This document shows positions 11,506-23,900 of a stretch of 64,000 bases of DNA, piece after piece (position 1 is the first letter of the stretch; every line of letters starts with the position of its first letter). Made by a program: the position numbers and the translations under genes. The DNA is from Metaphire vulgaris (Eukaryota > Annelida > Clitellata > Crassiclitellata > Megascolecidae): assembly GCA_018105865.1 (NCBI GenBank), contig CM030834.1:3267115-3331114 (forward strand), written 5' to 3'. The notes below the pieces were generated by a model that saw only the letters and a program-made list of their open reading frames with translations, was not told where the DNA came from and did no database searches.

Positions 11506-12156
11506 TATGGTAAAATCGTGCTGGGCTTAGATATTGAGTTCTTTACAGTTATCCATATTATTGTGTAACCTATTTATCAACTAACATTAGAACCAACATA
11601 CTGTAAGTTACAGAATTTGACTTGAAAACAGTTAATTGAACTCAGCTGTTTGAGGCGACTTCTTTATCTCGACTCGCTAATTATTGTTTGTTTAGATGGA
11701 AATATTCAAATAGTCCGACACAATTCGTCCCACATCTTATGCGAAATAAGCTACAATGGAAATTGGAGACCGGAACTAAGGCTGTTTGCAATCGAAGCAA
11801 GATACGCAACTAACAATGCAGGTCAAACTCTTTTCCTCGATTGGTCAAATGGAAAGCGGAAGCTGGTCGTCCTTTTGGAGACGAGTTCCTTTGGCGATAA
11901 CCAATAGCTACAGCTGTCAGCTGAGTTTTGCCGATCGGTCGTTGCCTTTCGAGCGTTTGGTGACCAATGTCCCTGTCTACGAGGACAGCGCCATCTGTGG
12001 GTCAGGCACCGTTGACGACAGGTGCGAAGGGTCTGGGCAGACGACATCTGCAACGCGGGAACTGCCGAGTAAGCAAAACTAAGGGAATTCACATCGCTAG
12101 AGTTTCATAATAGGCCTAATTTGCTATTTACTGTAGGGATAGCTTCTATTGCGATC

Positions 12157-12173
12157 ATCATCATCATAATCAT

Positions 12174-12244
<71 letters not shown>

Positions 12245-12245
12245 A
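12157..12245. repeat. (ATC)n microsatellite
   Basis: ATC/CAT run in intron 3 of receptor 1. The equivalent intron of receptor 2 has ATC (26478-26567) and that of receptor 3 has TAA then ATC (44537-44605). Confidence 0.95.
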
Positions 12246-12409
12246 CAACAGCATCATCATCAAAATTGTGTAATCTGCATCTGGGTACTTCGCATTTGCA
12301 CTAAATTTGCAGATCGTTAAAGGAAGCTTTATTCTTAGGCCTTTGTTTTCAAATTCTTCTAACAATCTGTCTAATAGAGTTTACAATTTGCTTCCAAATT
12401 TGCGATCAG

Positions 12410-13050
12410 AGTTGAGCTGAGCTGTTGATAAAACCAGTCCGCTGTAGTAAAGGATCATGGAAGGCACTAGTTTGGCCAGTTGCAACCTTCTCTGAGAGTT
12501 GGACAATAAACAAAGGTGAACGTAGAATAGACGCGTTTGAAATGAAGGGATATCGCCAAATCTTGAGAGTCTCGTGGACAGCAAAAAAAGCTGACGAATG
12601 AGTGTTAGAACATGCGGGAGAAACAAGAAATTTGCTGAACAACATAAAGAAAAGGAAAAGTAGTTACTTTGGACACATTCTAGCCCCCTTGACATTGGGG
12701 ATTTTGAAATGTTTTATTGGACAAGGTTTGAGTTTCCACACGTTTCTCTGATTTTATCTAGCCAACATCTAAAAAAATTGGGGGAACTTTGTTTGGGGGA
12801 ACTAGGCCTAAAGGCCTAGAATAAACACTGCTTTGGACACATTAGGAGAAAAAGACTTAGCCTATGTATGGAAAAGAATTACTACAAGGGACACTAACAG
12901 GAGTAAGAAAATGCCAAGACCGAGAACGACTTGGCTGGAAAATGTAACATCCTGGAATGCATGACTGCCAGCTGCAAAATTATTACGGAGACGTTCTTCA
13001 TACAGAAGTAGAAGATGACGGTTCATAGTATGTTGAAGCCAGCTGTGGAC
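12410..13050 (+). mobile_element. LINE C-terminal relic, receptor 1 intron 3
   Basis: Plus-strand reading across frames gives KGERRIDAFEMKGYRQILRV, then WTAKKADEW, then KKRKSSYFGHI, then RPRTTWLENV. This order is characteristic of RTE-like ORF2 C-termini (DAFEMWxxRRML, KKRKLxYFGHI, GRPRTxWxDN). It is interrupted by stops and a short insertion near 12685-12840. Also in receptor 3 (44740-45245), absent from receptor 2. Confidence 0.7.
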
Positions 13051-13318
13051 GCCATATTTGTTAACGCGCAACATTGCGTTTGCGATAGGCGACATCCAAG
13101 CGACAGCCAAGGGTGATAGCATTCGAATCGAACACGTTTCATTTAATTTATAATGAAATAATTGAACAAAATAATCATTGAAAATTTGCTGTAATCATGC
13201 CATCGGCTATTTCAAATATAGGATTTTCTGGGCTTGCTTTTTCAAAGAAGCAATCTGGGCTTTTTTATGTTTTCGTGAATAATATGGCGGATAAGCTCCC
13301 ATCCACACGCCCATAGCT

Positions 13319-13551
13319 CAGAGGCATCATTTGGGGAGGGGCTGAGGGGCCCGTGACCCTGTTCCAAGGAAAGGAAAGTATTAATTTATAATGTATTAAT
13401 GTGCAAAGAATTGCAAACATTTCCAAAAATATCAAAAATGCAAATTTTCCAACAATTTTACTAAAATTTGCCAAAATTGGGTTTCCAATTTGCAAAAATT
13501 TGCAACAAAAATTTTGCAGCCCCCCAGAAAAGTGTGAATATGACGCCACTG
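13319..13551. mobile_element. hAT-like MITE, AGAGGCGTCATTTGGGG family
   Basis: Flanked by CCATAGCT on both sides (13311-13318 and 13552-13559). Ends CAGAGGCATCATTTGGGG and ATATGACGCCACTG. The interior has AAATTTGCCAAAATT-type short repeats. The same insertion is in receptor 3 (45524-45805) and is not found in receptor 2. Confidence 0.85.
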
Positions 13552-15059
13552 CCATAGCTGGCTTCAGTCGTTAAATTTCAGCCCTCAACCTCTCAGGCCC
13601 TCCTGGATATCATTCACTCCAACTGTGGCCCAACGTCGGATCGAGGATTTTAAGAACAGAACACAGTATTTTACGAGAACTGAAACTGTGCAATGACATT
13701 TTGCTATTATTATTGTAATTATTTTTGCGATTAGTTGATCAATTAATTGCCAATTCTAAGAGCAAATATGCCCTAATGCATGAATTAAAAACAAAGAAAT
13801 TTCAAAAGCGAAACGTCTAAAATTCACTGAATTGTCATAATTAAAGCGCTTGACATTTCCAAATATAATCAACCAGTCGTATTACTGTGAACTGCATCGC
13901 AAAGAAGAAGAGCGAAACCAAAGGTCAAACGCGTTTACTGATGTAAACGAGGAGTAACATCGTAACACTAACGCGTGATGATGACGACTTTCTGAGTCTT
14001 TCTCTATAGATGAAAGTAAAGAATAACAATTCGCGTCCAACTGAACTATCGTAGGAGAACTAAATGGTAAGCGCTTTCAATTTTTTTCTGCCCTCAGGAA
14101 AATCTTGACAAGCAAATGAACGACAGTGACCGCATCAGCCTTTCCTCGACGCCTCTTCTTTTCCACTGAGCAAGCAAAAAATATTCATTCATGAGCAATA
14201 AAATGCCATTAGCTCATATGTTAGCCTAATAAATGAACAGTGTTAATTGATGTTTCCAGCAGAATATCCCTTACTGAACAGTTCTTCAACTATAGGCCTA
14301 TTTGCTGTTACATCCTTGTGTGCTGTTTGCACTTCTTGCAATTGGAAACGGTCATCAAGTGCATCTAAAGAAAAGACTAGCAGGTCAGTCAATTAGAAGA
14401 TATAGCAATAAACTTAACAATCGGAAATGGAATTCCTTAAAATTCCATCAAAGTGAGTAGCATGTGGCAAATGCTAAATGCTGAGGAAATAATTTTACAA
14501 AAACCAGGGTTGAGTTGCCAAAGGTTGAAACCCCCAGCTAACTTTGCAGCCTTCCAAAAAATCGCATATCGGGTACATGCAGTTCCTGTCATTCATTGAA
14601 TTTCAGTCCTCAACCCCCCCCCCAACCCAAATTTCACAACTCCAACACTGCAAACGACATTCTCCAGTTTTTCAGTAATTTGAATATTTTCAAAGTTTTG
14701 CATTTCGAAAAATCATCGTAATATTCTGCAATGCTAATTGGCTATCACGTGTCAATCTTATTGTCCGGTTCCTGCATCACATTAACGTCAATTCTACTTT
14801 GCTTTGATGGGTAGGTGAAGATAGGGCAGAGCGGGGTACTGGAGGTCCGCCAATTTCTACTGAGAATCTTCACCTGGAGCCTCTGCCTGATCTCAGCGCT
14901 TCGACCCCAAACAGCACCGCACCAGTCGTCAGTGACACGACACAAGAACACCATCGCCAAGAAGAACGAAAGGAATCTCCCTGTCTCAAACAGACAATTA
15001 CGAAATATTAGAAGGTCGGGAGATTTCTGGCCCTAGCATTTATAGTCGATTGAAAAAAC

Positions 15060-15362
15060 CAGTGGGGTAGCCAGGATTTTCGGAAGTTGGTTTTTTTTGG
15101 TTTTCGTCGTGACCAACTTCGAAAAATCTTGACAAGCAAATAACAGGTCTTCAACATTATTTTTCGACTTTACAGATTCCGACAAGCAAAAAAACTCATC
15201 CGCATCTTTCCTCCATATTGTTTCTTTCTCCAGACCATGACAAGCAAAAAACCCTCAAAATCGCTTTCAAAAATAAAAATGCATTAAATCACGTTAAACT
15301 AATTTTTCCTTCGGCAGCCAAGGGGGTTTAACCCCCAACGCCCCCTCTTGGCTACGCCACTG
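15060..15362. mobile_element. hAT-like MITE, CAGTGGCGTAGCC family, receptor 1 tail
   Basis: Starts CAGTGGGGTAGCCAGG and ends TTGGCTACGCCACTG. Flanks GAAAAAAC and CATAAAAC are a diverged 8-bp duplication. The uninterrupted ancestral sequence is in receptor 2 near 27998. It carries three GACAAGCAAA motifs (15131, 15181, 15239) and an AATAAA at 15272. Confidence 0.85.
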
Positions 15363-16163
15363 CATAAAACAAAATTCTTAAAAATGGACTTTCGAAGATT
15401 GAAGAGCCATTTAAACTCCCAAAGAGATGCGTGCTTATGTAAACGTCGCATCAACAGCATCTGCTTACAATTGTAATGTTATCTACGTTGAAATCTACAA
15501 GCAGTGCTTTTCTATCTGCTTATCATATGATTTCTGACATGATATTGCCATCGGTTTAGCCAAGATTTTTATTAATGAAAATACAATCGATAGACGGAGA
15601 ATCTATGCATTCAATGATCGTATACAAGAATAGTTATCAATTACATGGAAATGGAATCCATAAGACTTATCCAGCGACGGGCAATGGCTAACTAAAAATC
15701 TTAGTTAAACTATAACTAAATTTAAACTAAAAATAAGTAGTTAAGCTTTTACTTGCAAACTAACTTTCTAAGATAGTCAACTAAACGAAAATATATAGTT
15801 AAACTTTTTTAATGCGAGGTATCAGTAAATCATGTGTTCATGAAAACATAGACGATGCTAATAACATGGACATATCAGTGAATGAACCATTGAAATCATT
15901 AATTATTGTCTATTTAATATTTAAGTCTTAGTCTAGACTGCAAAACACAAATTTGTTATTTTTGTTTGGAAAAAATTACTCATACCGATCCATGGGGACA
16001 GGGCTGGATTAAGGTCCGAGTGGGCCTGGTGCTGATTAAATAAACACTCAGTCGCCTATTTGTGAAAATCTCTTACAAGCAAAATAAAAAGTTAAGGTTT
16101 AAGTTCCAATGGACATAGAAAATGTGGGCTAACACACGCCTGATATTGGCCTTAATTCAGTAC

Positions 16164-16298
16164 TTACACGACAGAAAAACTCAAATTTTCTGATTTTCCC
16201 GGGGGGTTTCCTTCGTTGTAAGTATTCCAGATGTTACCACCGTCTGTACTGTACTGCAACAGCGAACCTGGAAACTCGGTGTTTGCTTCAACTATGTT
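16164..16298 (-). pseudogene. Truncated terminal exon of GH20 hexosaminidase, cassette 1
   Basis: Minus-strand translation gives [14 protein letters not shown], the C-terminal beta domain of chitobiase-type hexosaminidases, ending in TAA at 16164. It matches the terminal exons at 30255-30399 and 49564-49708 but stops about 10 bp short of the splice acceptor. There the sequence switches to the start of block B. It proves that a GH20 3' half once followed receptor 1. Confidence 0.85.
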
Positions 16299-17127
16299 TC
16301 TGTTATTCTTGGCGTTTTTGAGCCGCGGATTTTTGAAACGATATCATGACATTTCATGACCTTTAATAAACTGAAGTGATTAAACTGAAATATAAAATAT
16401 ATTCACAAAGGAAATGAAAGTAAACTTGCAAACTGAAATTGTAAGTAATGAAATTAAAATCCAATCACTTGCATAAATCAAAATCTCATTCACATGGGCC
16501 CCTTTGAGCTCCATGGGGCCCCGAAACAATGTACAGGCTGCACCTCCTCTCATCAGGCCTGACCAGTCCTAACCAGAATCGAGGGCCTGACCCTCGTACT
16601 CCCCATGGTTACGTAAATCAGTGGCACAGAGTGGGTTGCCAGGCTGCCAGCGCCCTCCTGGGCAAAAGAGGGATTACGACTCAACTTCTGGCCAAAATAT
16701 CCTGACAAGCAAAAACCCTCCTCGTATCATATAAACACTTACAGTTCTTCATTGTTCTTTGTGAATGACATATATACAGCCTATTTTATGATTTAATATT
16801 ATTTGTTTTTTCTGGTTTCATTTGAAATTTTGCGGCTCCTAGAATTTCGGGCTGGGTAATCGCCCCTAGCCCCTCTCCCCCACTGGCGCCAATGGTTAGG
16901 TGTCATCACTATGTGAAGTGGTCTTTTTGGATCTGAACTTTTATGTGCAGTTCAGAACAGAAATCAATGAAAAGCCAGTTTGCAAAGCGCCGATGGCGTC
17001 TGATTGCTGCAATAGCGGATAGGTTTGTTCAGTTTGTATTGATGTCTGCTGACAACTTAATCATTACATAATGATCCGCTGAAAGGAAAAGAGGAAAGGA
17101 GAAACCATGTTTGTTTCGAAATGTATA

Positions 17128-18044
17128 CACTGTGTCCGGATAGAAAGGGGACCAACTCTATTTTCAATATAACCAGTGGCGTAGCGCAACAATTTTGTTA
17201 GGGGGGATGCCCACTCCTGACGCCGGGGGTAATTGAACGAAAATTGTAAAATACGTTATTCCACCGCCCACGTAAAAATAAATGGCATACTGTAGACATA
17301 AACATAGGCATATAGGATAAGCATAGATATCATAAAAGAATTTCCAATGCATGTATGGAATGGAGTGTGGTAAAACGTAACGCAAACGCAACAATAATAA
17401 ACGAAACTTTTGTTGAATTTTTGTAGACACCATTTTTGTAACTTTGAGGGATGCACGGACATCCTCTGGCTTCCATTACGCGACGCCACTGAATATAACC
17501 TTAAGAAAACTTGGCCGATTTCTAGAAAAAAATGCAGATTGAAACAGGAATAATTTGGTTTCAGATAGAGGCAAGCATTGTCCGAAAAAGACTAGGCCCC
17601 TACGATGAATATTCGAAATGTCCGCCGCCAGAATCGACGCATGATTTCAGACGTCGTCGTCACTGATGAATAACATTGTTCCTGCAGTAAAGCTGTGATC
17701 GAGCCCACTCACTCACCAGTCGCCACAATCTCTGCTTCAGTTCTTTCAGATTGGAAATGCATGGCTCGTAGGCCACCGGGTTAAAATCTGGTGAGTTTGG
17801 TGGCCACAATTCGGGTGGCATGAAAGCAGGAGTCTTCCTGTGCGGTGGCGTCAACGGCGTCACGAACACACGTCATACATTACGTCAAAAATAACTAAAG
17901 GACCGATACATAAGGGAATGTTTCTATATTCCGTGATTTAGAATGCAGTCCCACATGAACTATCCAGATTTATATAAAAATCGGCCAAGTTTTCTTAAAA
18001 TTATAGTGATAATAGAGCTGGCCCCCTTTTTATCCAGTGTACGG
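17128..18044 (-). mobile_element. Tc1/mariner relic with transposase C-terminus
   Basis: Left end CACTGTGTCCGGATAG preceded by TA; diverged right end ending at 18044. The minus frame at 17660-17869 includes MPPELWPPNSPDFNPV and LKQRLWRLVSEW, the conserved C-terminal block of mariner transposases. Further down, GGGHFEYS resembles the terminal GGHFE of that family. The N-terminal two thirds is missing, so it is not functional. Confidence 0.75.
17174..17491. mobile_element. hAT-like MITE, CAGTGGCGTAGC family
   Basis: 318 bp with ends CAGTGGCGTAGCGCAAC and ACGCGACGCCACTG, inserted in the mariner relic with the perfect 8-bp duplication AATATAAC (17166-17173 and 17492-17499). Confidence 0.9.
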
Positions 18045-18421
18045 ACCTTTAATCACGCGACAGTTAATCACTGACATTTAACCCCTCACCCTTAATCATA
18101 TGACAATTGAATTAATCACTTCGACATATAATCACCAAACATTTAATCATCTAGGTTTGGACGGCCGGCCATTATACCATATTTTTCAATTTTGAAAATC
18201 TACATGTATATATCTAAATTCTTGACATTTCCACGTTGTGTGTTAAAGGTTTATTTATAGACGCGTCTGTTAGAAAACTATTGCACATTTATCATAATTA
18301 TTACTAATAACGCTATCAAATTTCAGTATAGCTATAGGCCTACTGTTTTACAATATGTTAGATGTTTGCGTGATTAAATGTGCGAGATTAACTGTCATTT
18401 GATTAATTGTCGTGATTAAGT

Positions 18422-18493
<72 letters not shown>

Positions 18494-18609
18494 TTATGTC
18501 TCGTGATTAAATATCACCGAAAATTTTATCCGGACACTGTGTAGGTAAGTTGGTTCACTCAGCCATTGGTTGCTCAATCTTGCTTTATGCAAATACGGAA
18601 GCACAAGGT

Positions 18610-18612
<3 letters not shown>

Positions 18613-18688
<76 letters not shown>

Positions 18689-20222
18689 ACGACCAACCAA
18701 TATCATAACCAAAAATACATGACTCAAGATACTTAATTAATTTATACTAGAAATAATCAAAAATTAACACAAGAATACAAATTTAGTAACTAAACAGATG
18801 TGATTCAAATTTAACATAGAAAGTAATTAGTCGATCAGAGGTTGATTATATTATAGTAAAATACTGTAAGTGACGGATAACCGAAGAGAAAGAATCCCGT
18901 AAGGTGGTTATCCCAATTTAAAGTTATGGTTGAATGGCAGAAAGCTAATTATGAGTGATTGTAGTGTAAATGTAGGCCTTTGTAAGTGTAAGTTAGAAGT
19001 AGAAGTGATGTTGAAAGTAACGTGCTAGATGTATATTTCGTAATAGAGATATAAATAAAATCCATATAGAATTAGAGTTAAATCAGTTCAATTGGTTTAA
19101 GTTATTATACTTGATTTAATAATTATAAGGAAGTTTTTAACATTACATTTAAATAAAGAGAGATTATTATAATTTCTAATATTGGATGAAGTTTATTCCA
19201 AATTCTAGGGCCTGAAAATTTAATCGTAAATAGTCTAGTTGTTGATGAGGCAAATGAGATATGGAGGTTATTATTGTTTCTAGTTGATTTTACATAAGAT
19301 ATATTGGTTTTGTCAAGAAAATAGCTGGAGTAGAAGAATGGAGGTAGGAGTTTATTAGGGAATTTGAATATGAAAATTGATGCTTGATATTTATGAATAT
19401 TTTCAATTTTTAAAATATTATGTCTATTAAAAAGATTTGGTGTGTTAATATAATCATGACCTTTAAAAAATTAACCTAACTGATTTATTTTGCAAAATCT
19501 GGATTTTTTCTGTTATTATTTTATAATTATTTCCCCAAATAATGTTACCATAAATTAAATGAGGATGTATTAAGTTGTAATATAGTTTTTGCAGAGCATT
19601 GATGTTAAGAAATTTTTTAATATGTTTAATTATATTTAAATTTTTTGATATTTTATTGGCTAGCATATTTGAGTTTTCTTTAAAGTTTAGGTTTTGATCT
19701 GCTAAGATACCCAGGAATTTTGTAGAGGATGATTGTGATATAATTTTATCATCCATTATTATTTGCTTCAAGTTTGTCAGGATACTTCTGTTCTTTGAAT
19801 AAAAATATACATAGTTGGTTTTAGTAAGGTTGATGGCCAGTTTATTTAATTTAAACCATTCAGATATTTTTATTAATTCCATGTTAATACGGTCAATTAA
19901 TTCATCATAGTTTTCATGACTAGCTAAAATATTCGTATCATCAGCAAATATTAAATAATCAAAGAAAATCGAGATATTTGGGAGATCATTAATAAATATA
20001 ATAAATAGGAGAGGTCCTAATATGGAACCTTGAGGGACTCCATATTTTATATCTTTATAATCAGATTTTAAGCTGTTTACCTCAGTGAATTGTTTACGAT
20101 TAGTTAGGTAATTGGAAAACCAGGTATTTTAAAGCCCTTTAAATCCATAATAAGATAATTTTTAAGTAAGATGTCATGGTCTATCACATCAAAAGCCTTA
20201 GTTAGATCTACAAAGATTCCTA
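18613..20222 (-). mobile_element. 5'-truncated non-LTR retrotransposon (reverse transcriptase)
   Basis: Minus-strand translation gives DLTKAFDVIDHDILL, GVPQGSILGPLLF, LIFADDTNILAS and a C-terminal block (19463-19882). These are reverse-transcriptase motifs of CR1/L2/jockey-type LINEs, with the active-site FADD. Premature stops interrupt the thumb region. The 3' end is a TAA/ATT array (18614-18687). It splits a sequence that is continuous at 4558 and 8758, so it inserted there and was truncated on arrival at its 5' end. Confidence 0.85.
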
Positions 20223-20268
20223 TTGTATGTATTCCTATTCCTATATTTATGGACTGTTTGATATACAG

Positions 20269-20575
20269 CAGAAGTCACCAAACTCCTTTGACGGTGGGCC
20301 GAATAACTGATATAAAGAAGAGCGTATGCCTTATGCCTGCTCAGTGCTTGCAAGCCAAAAGAGAAAAGAAACAAGGAGATGTCATGTTTGTCATGAAATT
20401 TATAGATAAATAATTGCAACGTAAATTTTGCCAAAAGGTTGACAAACAAGCCGATGATAGCAAAAGTACAGCGTCATCACATCCAGAGTTTCATCAAGAA
20501 AATTTAGGCGGCGGGTCGGATAAACTGACCTCGCGGTCCGGATTTGGCCCGCGAGCCGTAATTTGGCGACCTCTG
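20269..20575. mobile_element. hAT-like element in receptor 2 upstream region
   Basis: Same ends as 8790-9497 but without the nested MITE. Ends 334 bp before the receptor 2 start codon. Confidence 0.65.
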
Positions 20576-20909
20576 CCTTAGAGTGGCAGCGACGTTGGGT
20601 ATTTTGGAGACGCACAGTAACGCATGATTATGAATTTTGAAGATTCGTTTTCACATTTCGAACACAACCGACAATTTTCACATTAGCCCAGTCATTGGTA
20701 TTTAGTCACAGGAGTTATCACCACGTTTAAAAGCAGCAGATATAATTATTAACAAGAAGGGCTGGAAACTTCATAATGATTTGCTACTTATGCTCTGCGT
20801 AATAATTGTATTGGAGCTACCTTATTCTAAGATTTGCTGCTTAGAAATAGCCTACTGTATACTTTAGCGGTAACCTTATGTAATGATGAGACATTCGACG
20901 GTATAAATA

Positions 20910-23900
20910 ATGTTGCTACTTTGGATTCTATTGAGCTGCTTAAACGGTACGTACGACTTTAGCATTACACGGGCGGGCGCGGTCATGCTGGAAAAAGTTC
21001 AAGAGGTTTCAAAAATATACAAATCAAAAACGCTCCCACAGCAAATTACTGCACATTGACAAAGAGATAAGTTTTAAGTCGTTTCAAAAAGAGGGCCATT
21101 GAATTAGGAGTTGCTAAGCCACACAGACTGGAGTCAAGAGCATTCCAAAGGATAGGGCCAACTGATTCAAAACCTCGTTTTAGGAACAAGGAGGTTCGTG
21201 CTTGGGGCACACTGAGAGGACCACTGGTTGTGGACCAAAGACATGGCGGACCAGGAATAGAGCTAAGAGGATGGAGTAACTCTAAAAGGTAAGATGGAGT
21301 GGCACCATAAAGAGAGAGTGCAACCGCTCCCAACACACGAAACTCAACTCGAGCAGGATAAGGCAGCCAGTGTAGAACAGACATCATATAATCACTAATG
21401 TGATCACGTCTTGTGACACCAGCAATCACCCTGGCTGCCCAACGAAGAACCATCTGGAGTTTATCAAGTCGCACCGATGGAATTCAAGCAAAAAGTGAAC
21501 CACAGTAGTCAAGCCTTGAGCAAATAAATGCATGAATCAAAGTAGAAGCAGATGGAATGTCTAGTGTACGTCGAATCACTCTGAGCTGGCGGAGATGATA
21601 GAAGCAACTGCGACAAAGTGAGTTAATATGATCCATAAAGGTTAACTCAGAGTCAAGAATTATACCAAGATCACGGACAGAAGAGGAGAAAGAGAGGCCA
21701 GAGAAGGCAGACTGCAGAGACAGATTATCAATTTTAGAGAGCTGACCTCGAGTACCAAACCAGATGAGCTGAGTTTTAGCTGGATTAAGTAAAAGACGAT
21801 TTGAGTGCATCCATGAACGAAGTAAGTCAGAGGCTTCAACAAATTCACGAGTGATCTGCAGTGCATTAGAGGGGCTGGAATGCGAATAGGCCTGAATATC
21901 ATCATCGTACATATGTGTTTTAAAATTAAAAGGAGCAAACAAGCGTGCAACATCAGCAGTATATAGTTTATGCAGAAGCGGCCCAAGGACCGAACCCTGA
22001 GGGACTCCACAAGTGACTGGCACTTCACGGGAGTAGGTAGAAACAAGCGATGCAATCATGCGGCGTTCAGAGAGATAGTATTTCAACCAGGCAAGAGGAA
22101 CACCAGAGACACCAAATGAGACAGAGAGGCGCTGTAGAAGAATATCGTGGTCAACCGTGTCGAATGCAGCACTGACATCAAATAGGGCAAGAAGAGTGAC
22201 TTCTGACCGATCGATGGCCCTATAGAGATCTGAGAGAAGATGCAAGAGAAGCGTTTCAGTGGAGTGTGAGGCACGGAAACCAGACTGGTATTTCGGCAGC
22301 AAGTCCTTAGCCTCAAGAAATGGAACCAGCTGAAGAGTGACAACCTTCTCAAGGACCTTAGATAAGAAACTGAGGTTTGAGATAGGGCGATAACTTGACA
22401 TTTCAGACTCATCAAGGCCAGTTTGCTTAAGCCTAGACTTAACTATTGTCAGTTTCTGCGATGCAGGTAGGCAGCCTTCTTTAAGAGACCTATTGCAGAG
22501 CAACGTTTAAAAAGGCAAGAAACAGTCAATATAATCGGGCACAATAAAAGTCGGAATCGGATCGAGTTCACAGGTTTTCGTTGGCATAGAGAGGATGACG
22601 CGTCGAAGAACATCCAACGTAACTTCGTCAAAGTCCTGTAGACAAACACCTGTAGGAGTAGGTGTAAATTCTGGCGGCTGCGAACCAGCTGTACATCCCT
22701 TACACGACTAACTTTAGATATTAAATAATCCACGAACTGATTTGCAGTAAACGATAAATCCGCATTCAGTTGTGAATTCAAAGTCTTTGTTCGACCGAGA
22801 ATATCATTGAAAGTTTTCCAGAGTCTACGAGAGGAGCGAGCATTACGTGAAATTTGACACTCCCAGTAGTTTCTTTCTTTGTCACGAAAAAACTTATGCA
22901 TGTCCCTGATCATAAGTACAGTCTCACGACGGTCATCCGGGTTCTTTGTTCGTCTGAATTTCCGCTCACATTTCCTAACACGACGTCGAAATGTTCTGCA
23001 TTCTGCGTCAAACCATGGTGACAGAGGTTTATGACGAATCTTAACCTTGCGTACTGGAAGGAGATCATCAAGTAACCGTCTTGTTGTTGAGTCGTATAGT
23101 TCAAACAGTGTACTCACAGAAGCAGAGGCAAGGTCTTCTAGGTTTTGGCACAAAGGGCTTGATTGAAGGCCTTGACAAAATGCTTCACTGTCGACCTTTT
23201 TCCAGTTACGCACATTCCTGAGAATGTAGACAGGCCTGCTGGAAGGAAGCGGAAAGGATGCCGAGACAAGGCCATGATCTGATATTGCACACGTGCATAT
23301 TTGAATATCAGATGCAGAAACGTCCTCGCGAGTGATAATGAGATCCAAACATCCTCCATTGATGTGAGTTGACTCATCGACCAGTTGTACAAGCCCAAAT
23401 TGACGAAGGATAGCATTAAGAGTTTTAGCATCTGGCAAAGAAGGTCTTTCCATGTGAATATTAAAATCTCCAGCCACTATCACATGCGAAGTGAATATGG
23501 CTAATTGCTCCAGACACTGTTCCAGTTCACTGAAAAATTCACTTGTGACAGGTTGTGAACCTGGCCGATAGATGGAAAGGACAGTGCAAGGGCCATCTTA
23601 CGTAGAAAATGCTAGGCACATTGACTCGAAGGTAGTTGTGGTAGCATTGATGGAGATCTGTTTTGCTTTATAAGCATCACGATGATATATCACGATACCA
23701 CCCCCTTTTGAGTCACAGTTATGACCACTCGTGCCTCGAGAAGCAGATCGTGCAGATCAAAATGAGAACCAATGAAGAGGTATTGGACAATAATGGCAAA
23801 CACAGAATGACGGACGCTTCATCGTCATCAAAAGAAAGAAACTACAAGTTTTCGGGATCAGCGAAGATTTGTCAACACACTAGAAAGGACAATCCAACAA

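Larger units (their letters stand above)
9840..15011 (+). pseudogene. Receptor 1: two-Ig transmembrane receptor, broken
   Basis: Five exons match receptors 2 and 3: signal peptide 9840-9876 (MLLLWILLSCLN), Ig1 10735-11063, Ig2 11696-12068, membrane span 14260-14383, tail 14815-15011. Each of the four main exons has a lesion relative to the open copies. Ig1 lacks one base just after the conserved GW (near 10845). Ig2 gained a base that makes an in-frame TAG (near 11907) and also lost a codon. The membrane exon gained a T (near 14313). The tail lost a base (near 14975), so translation ends LKQTITKY before the YxxL motifs are read. All splice borders are still GT/AG and phase 1. It is a pseudogene unless the assembly is faulty here. 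Confidence 0.85.
16299..20268. repeat. Repeat block B, copy 2, upstream of receptor 2
   Basis: The block begins CTGTTATTCTTGGCGTTTT exactly where the GH20 exon relic is cut, so the boundary is a recombination or deletion junction. Contains a mariner relic (17128-18044), a nested MITE (17174-17491), the iteron-like element (18048-18545) and a 5'-truncated LINE (18613-20222). Confidence 0.75.

Noticed and set aside
12381..12695. Minus-strand 104-codon frame (also 44702-44977)
   Set aside because: Opposite strand of a LINE C-terminal relic whose plus strand carries the known motif order.
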